A stretch of 64,000 bases of DNA from assembly GCA_029448655.1 (NCBI GenBank), contig JACCLO010000008.1:2976001-3040000 (forward strand), read 5' to 3'. The DNA is from Wolfiporia cocos (taxonomy: Eukaryota; Basidiomycota; Agaricomycetes; Polyporales; Phaeolaceae). Positions 60,745-64,000 of this stretch are shown piece by piece. Made by a program: the position numbers and the translations under genes. The first letter of the stretch is position 1. Every line of letters begins with the position of its first letter. Below the pieces are notes generated by a model. The model did no database searches. It saw only the letters and a list, made by a program, of their open reading frames with translations, and was not told the origin of the DNA.

Positions 60745-62189
60745 GTAGCGATAATGTGCTACGATTATCTCTTGACGATTTCGCAAGAGGTCGAAAGTAT
60801 ATGGCATCGCAAAATGACGGCAGCCGCTGTACTCGTCCTGTTGAATCGCTACATGACACTCATGTACTTCACGATACTACATTTGGGGCCCAATTGCTTC
60901 ATTACTACTGCTCAGGTTAGTATCAGGGCTGCGTCGAATTCAGCTCCATAAAATATCGAGCTCATGCCAAATCAGGTGTACGTTCTACTTTGGTATGATC
61001 CTTGTAATATGTAGGAGCTGAAGCACGCGTGTTCAGTCGGGCTTGGTCATTTGCTGTTGGCGGAGGGCTGAGAAGCATCTTGTTTGTCCTGTGGGCCGGT
61101 GTGTATCGAGTAATAGATCTAAAGTGACTTTGATCTCACCAACCCATAGTTTTCTCGAGTCTTCGCGTGTATGCTCTGACTAGGAGGAATTGGTGCATAT
61201 CCATCGTTGTGTGTTTAATAGGTTTTGTAGCAGCCATAACGAACCTGGTAAGTGGCGCCGGTCGTGAGTGGTTTTTCGCAAGACTTACACAACTTTAGTA
61301 TGGGTGTGGTTACACACGAGTCATACATATCCCAGTGCGCCATATTCAAGCACATCACGTAACACACCACAAGGAATTCATGCCTTGTTCTCGGCAGTAC
61401 GATAACACCTGATTCATTTAAGACGTATGCCGATGCAACCTTTCATAATTACTGGCATTAATGAACACTTTCAGGCGTACGTTTTGCTCCTAGCCATACT
61501 GGGTCTTAATGACCTGTTTGGCCGACCAGTTGTGATTGCCACGCGGGTCTCTTTAATCCTGTCTGATAGTGTGGTGTTCCTAGTGACTCTCTGCGCGGTT
61601 CGGAAAACCTTACGAGATACCGTCCTTCCTCGCTCTGCCAGAGTGTCCACCTTGCTGCTAAGAGACGGTACTTGTGGATGTTTACCATACAATTCAGGTA
61701 CTAATTGCAGGTTTGCTCCGTAGGTGCAATCTACTTCCTGTAAGTCAAACCATAATGGATCTAGAAACAGTGCTCTCTCACGCATATTGGAGGGTTTTAT
61801 GCTGCTTGAACTCCCTGTTCCTTGCGTTGAGTGGGGTATTGGTACGTTGCCGTTTCTTTCGGAGTGCCGTATTATTTCACCTCAAAGCCTGGATATGACA
61901 CCGTGTAGAGAGATAATATCCTTTACTCGTTTGACGCGTATGTACGTTTTCTGCATCAGTGGGTAATCTCAGGAACAGGGCTACATCAATTGTGGTCAAT
62001 CATTTCTTCTTCAATCTCCGTCAACAACCTCAAACTGCAGTCATGAACTACTCGGATTTCTCAAACGTATCCTTCTCGCGTATCATCGGTAATCTGGGAG
62101 AACGGTTGGAAAATGGGCCAATGGAGATGCAGGAAAATGTGGGAGAAAATGTTTCCAGTCATGACATGGAAGAAATACCTAGAGTGTAA
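60745..62189 (+). CDS. DUF6533-type 7-TM protein (copy 2), start unresolved
   Basis: A second DUF6533-family membrane protein on the same strand as copy 1. Recognisable exons: about 60745-60914 (MCYDYLLTISQEVESIW, LLNRYMTLMY), about 61150-61250 (FSSLRVYALTRRNW followed by the membrane segment CISIVVCLIGFVAAITNL), a short piece YGCGYTRVIHI near 61300, about 61530-61665 (RVSLILSDSVVFLVTLC, STLLLRDG), and a C-terminal exon (VVNHFFFNLRQ) ending at 62189. The N-terminal exon upstream of 60745 and the link between 60914 and 61150 were not resolved; an ORF ending in TGA near 61070 may hint at decay. Tail length and order resemble copy 1, suggesting an old tandem duplication. Confidence 0.65.
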
Positions 62190-64000
62190 CGATTGGGTCG
62201 CAAGAGGAATTCGTGCGTCATGATAAATTGAATATAAAACCCTCTCCTCAGATCTCGTGAGCGGAAGTATTTGGGGCAGCGCACCGAGGATCCAGACGTC
62301 CAGACGTCATTTACTGGTGTCAAGCGGCCTATAGGCCAGTGATATAATGCTTGCCATAGCTCCTATCGGTATCTCTATTCTGTGAAGAGACATGCGCGTA
62401 CCTCGGCAGCCCTACACCGTCGTCTCATGTGATGAGCAAGCAAGGACGCGATGGTGTAACGGTGAGACGCCCAGGTTCTCGATTACGGATTTTACGTTCT
62501 ATGTGAAGACCTATTGCGCAATAGGGGCAAGTTTGCATGTCAAGTCTGTCTTGGAGCAAGCGTTTCGGACTGACTGACAACCACGCGCCACACCTGCTAG
62601 GCCATTTGTGCTAAGCCATCGCTATCTTCCGCAGTCGTTTGTGGTGAGGACGGACTGTATTGTTCAGATCAGCCCTGTTTGTATGTTCGTGCTCGCAGTC
62701 TGTGCGGCCTACTTCGATACCTGCGTTCACTCGCTCCTGATAATGTCACGGCCGTGTTTTTGCTAACATCACACGGGTCAGAACGTCCGCGGCCGATCGT
62801 ATGAGCACGCACGCGTGCTTCCGTGCCGTATTTGTCGATGTCGAAAGGACGCTTGTCGCTTTATATTCACCGCTGAGCTAATCGGCAGCTCTGTAAGGGT
62901 TCTGAGCATACGATCCTGCAGTCTCGCTACCCAGCGTTGGCATGGACCTCTCGCACGGCAGCTCCTTGGCGTACCACAAACCAAGCTTATGACGCAACTT
63001 GCTAATCTTCCCTCTCAAGACAAGCACTGCAGAGGGAGATATACGTAGTATTCAGCTAAGTAGACCTTGTCAAAGGTATACACAAACAGACAAGCAGCTC
63101 GCCGTTGCCCGCGCATGTGACAGAGGCACTATCATGCGCCGTCCTATCGCACGTCAGAACGCAGGGGCATATAGAAGGCACGGACTCTAGCCATAGCGTT
63201 CACGGTAAGCTCATATGAGTATCCGCCAAGACCAATCTGTCAGGAATCATGGCCAGAGATAAGGCGAGCCTGTCGCCTCAAGCACTAATGTGTTACTTGG
63301 GGTCTACCAAGGCGGCGTGGATCAGTGCCGAGTACAGGAGAGTTTTGGAGCGACGCGGGCGTGAAGAGCCTGGCAGGGGACAGATATAGGCTAGATCATT
63401 GACTCGAGTTATGAGATCACCAATTGTGACAGACGCAACATTCTGTGTTCGAGAACACGGCAGCTTTTGGATAATCGATAGCTAGGAGATTGCTGACAGT
63501 CAAGTGAGCAGTCCACGTCCGCATCAAGATGAACCGCCGACGGACACAACAGGAGAATTGAAAGCCGGGTACGAAGCAAAAGAACACTAGGCGCGGGGTA
63601 CAATCCAAGCAGATAGAAGCATCTGGCCTTTGGGGCAGTTGTCATCGAATATGCGATTGTGAGCGTGCGAGTTCAATAAACTCGAGATCGAGAAGTTCGA
63701 GGTGACGCGCATGCCCTGGTTATGGCTACGCTGACCATAGGTTAGATGACGTATAACGTACAGTTATATCGCAATAGGAAGCATTTGATGGTATTTGCCT
63801 TCTCGTTCAGTCCGTCTCCCTGCATGATGACAGTGCAATCAGCGAGGACTTGATAAATTGGAGGTGCGTGTCAATACGCTGGTGAATTAAAAGCTGACAC
63901 ACGAGTGATATCGTCTATCTTGAATTGACTATGACGGCGTACCCTGTTCCCTCCTGGGATCGCGAGCTTAGCTTGAAGGGCAGATATGACAGACATGATG
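62190..64000. other. Intergenic to window end, no recognisable gene
   Basis: About 1.8 kb with only short, unassignable ORFs on both strands. A stretch near 62451-62470 resembles a tRNA A-box but has no tRNA structure around it. Confidence 0.5.

Noticed and set aside
62451..62470. Possible tRNA (ATGGTGTAACGGTGAGA resembles a tRNA A-box)
   Set aside because: No acceptor or anticodon stems can be drawn, and the candidate B-box is much too close.

Overview
The window looks like a nuclear contig from a basidiomycete, probably a wood-decay agaricomycete. Host genes carry many introns of about 50 bp, several with GC-AG borders, and the gene families fit: a fungal-type cystathionine gamma-synthase, a Gyp8/TBC1D20-like RabGAP, Sec23, an MFSD5-like transporter, and two 7-TM proteins of the mushroom-specific DUF6533 type. 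No taxon can be named from sequence alone.

Layout. (1) 0.6-5.3 kb holds a Vps39/TGFBRAP1-family tethering gene in two pieces of opposite orientation, apparently split by a local inversion. (2) 5.5-10.2 kb holds cystathionine gamma-synthase (-) and a TBC RabGAP (+), transcribed divergently. (3) 11.3-34.6 kb is a head-to-tail Helitron array. About ten non-autonomous units and one 7.2 kb autonomous-type RepHel element abut as ...CTAG|TC.... A solo LTR lies inside the first unit and a complete Ty3/gypsy element (E1, 25320-33781) inside a late unit. (4) 35.4-43.3 kb holds a second complete Ty3/gypsy element (E2). (5) 44.0-51.1 kb is ordinary host sequence: Sec23, an MFSD5-like transporter and a single-pass membrane protein. 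(6) 54.2-62.2 kb holds two DUF6533 genes with a ten-exon carboxylesterase between them. The remaining intergenic stretches show nothing I recognise.

The richest biology is in E1 and E2. They are related but clearly diverged, and both look recently inserted (matching 5-bp target duplications, about two differences between paired LTRs). Both share: an 11-nt Tf1-like self-priming signal, with a PBS complementary to an LTR site about 35 bp downstream of a TATA box; a stem-loop with two compensatory base-pair changes that starts on the last base of the gag stop codon, with pol in the -1 frame; a complete five-motif dUTPase between protease and reverse transcriptase; a shared in-frame TGA between integrase and chromodomain; and a third ORF with two zinc knuckles that overlaps the end of pol. 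This combination is my best candidate for an under-described system.

The Helitrons have a 5' hairpin followed by 11-bp direct repeats that look like Rep-binding iterons (up to 16 copies), and a 3' hairpin 15 nt before CTAG. The RepHel ORF is open for about 1,900 codons apart from one TAA, so the local autonomous copy is close to intact.
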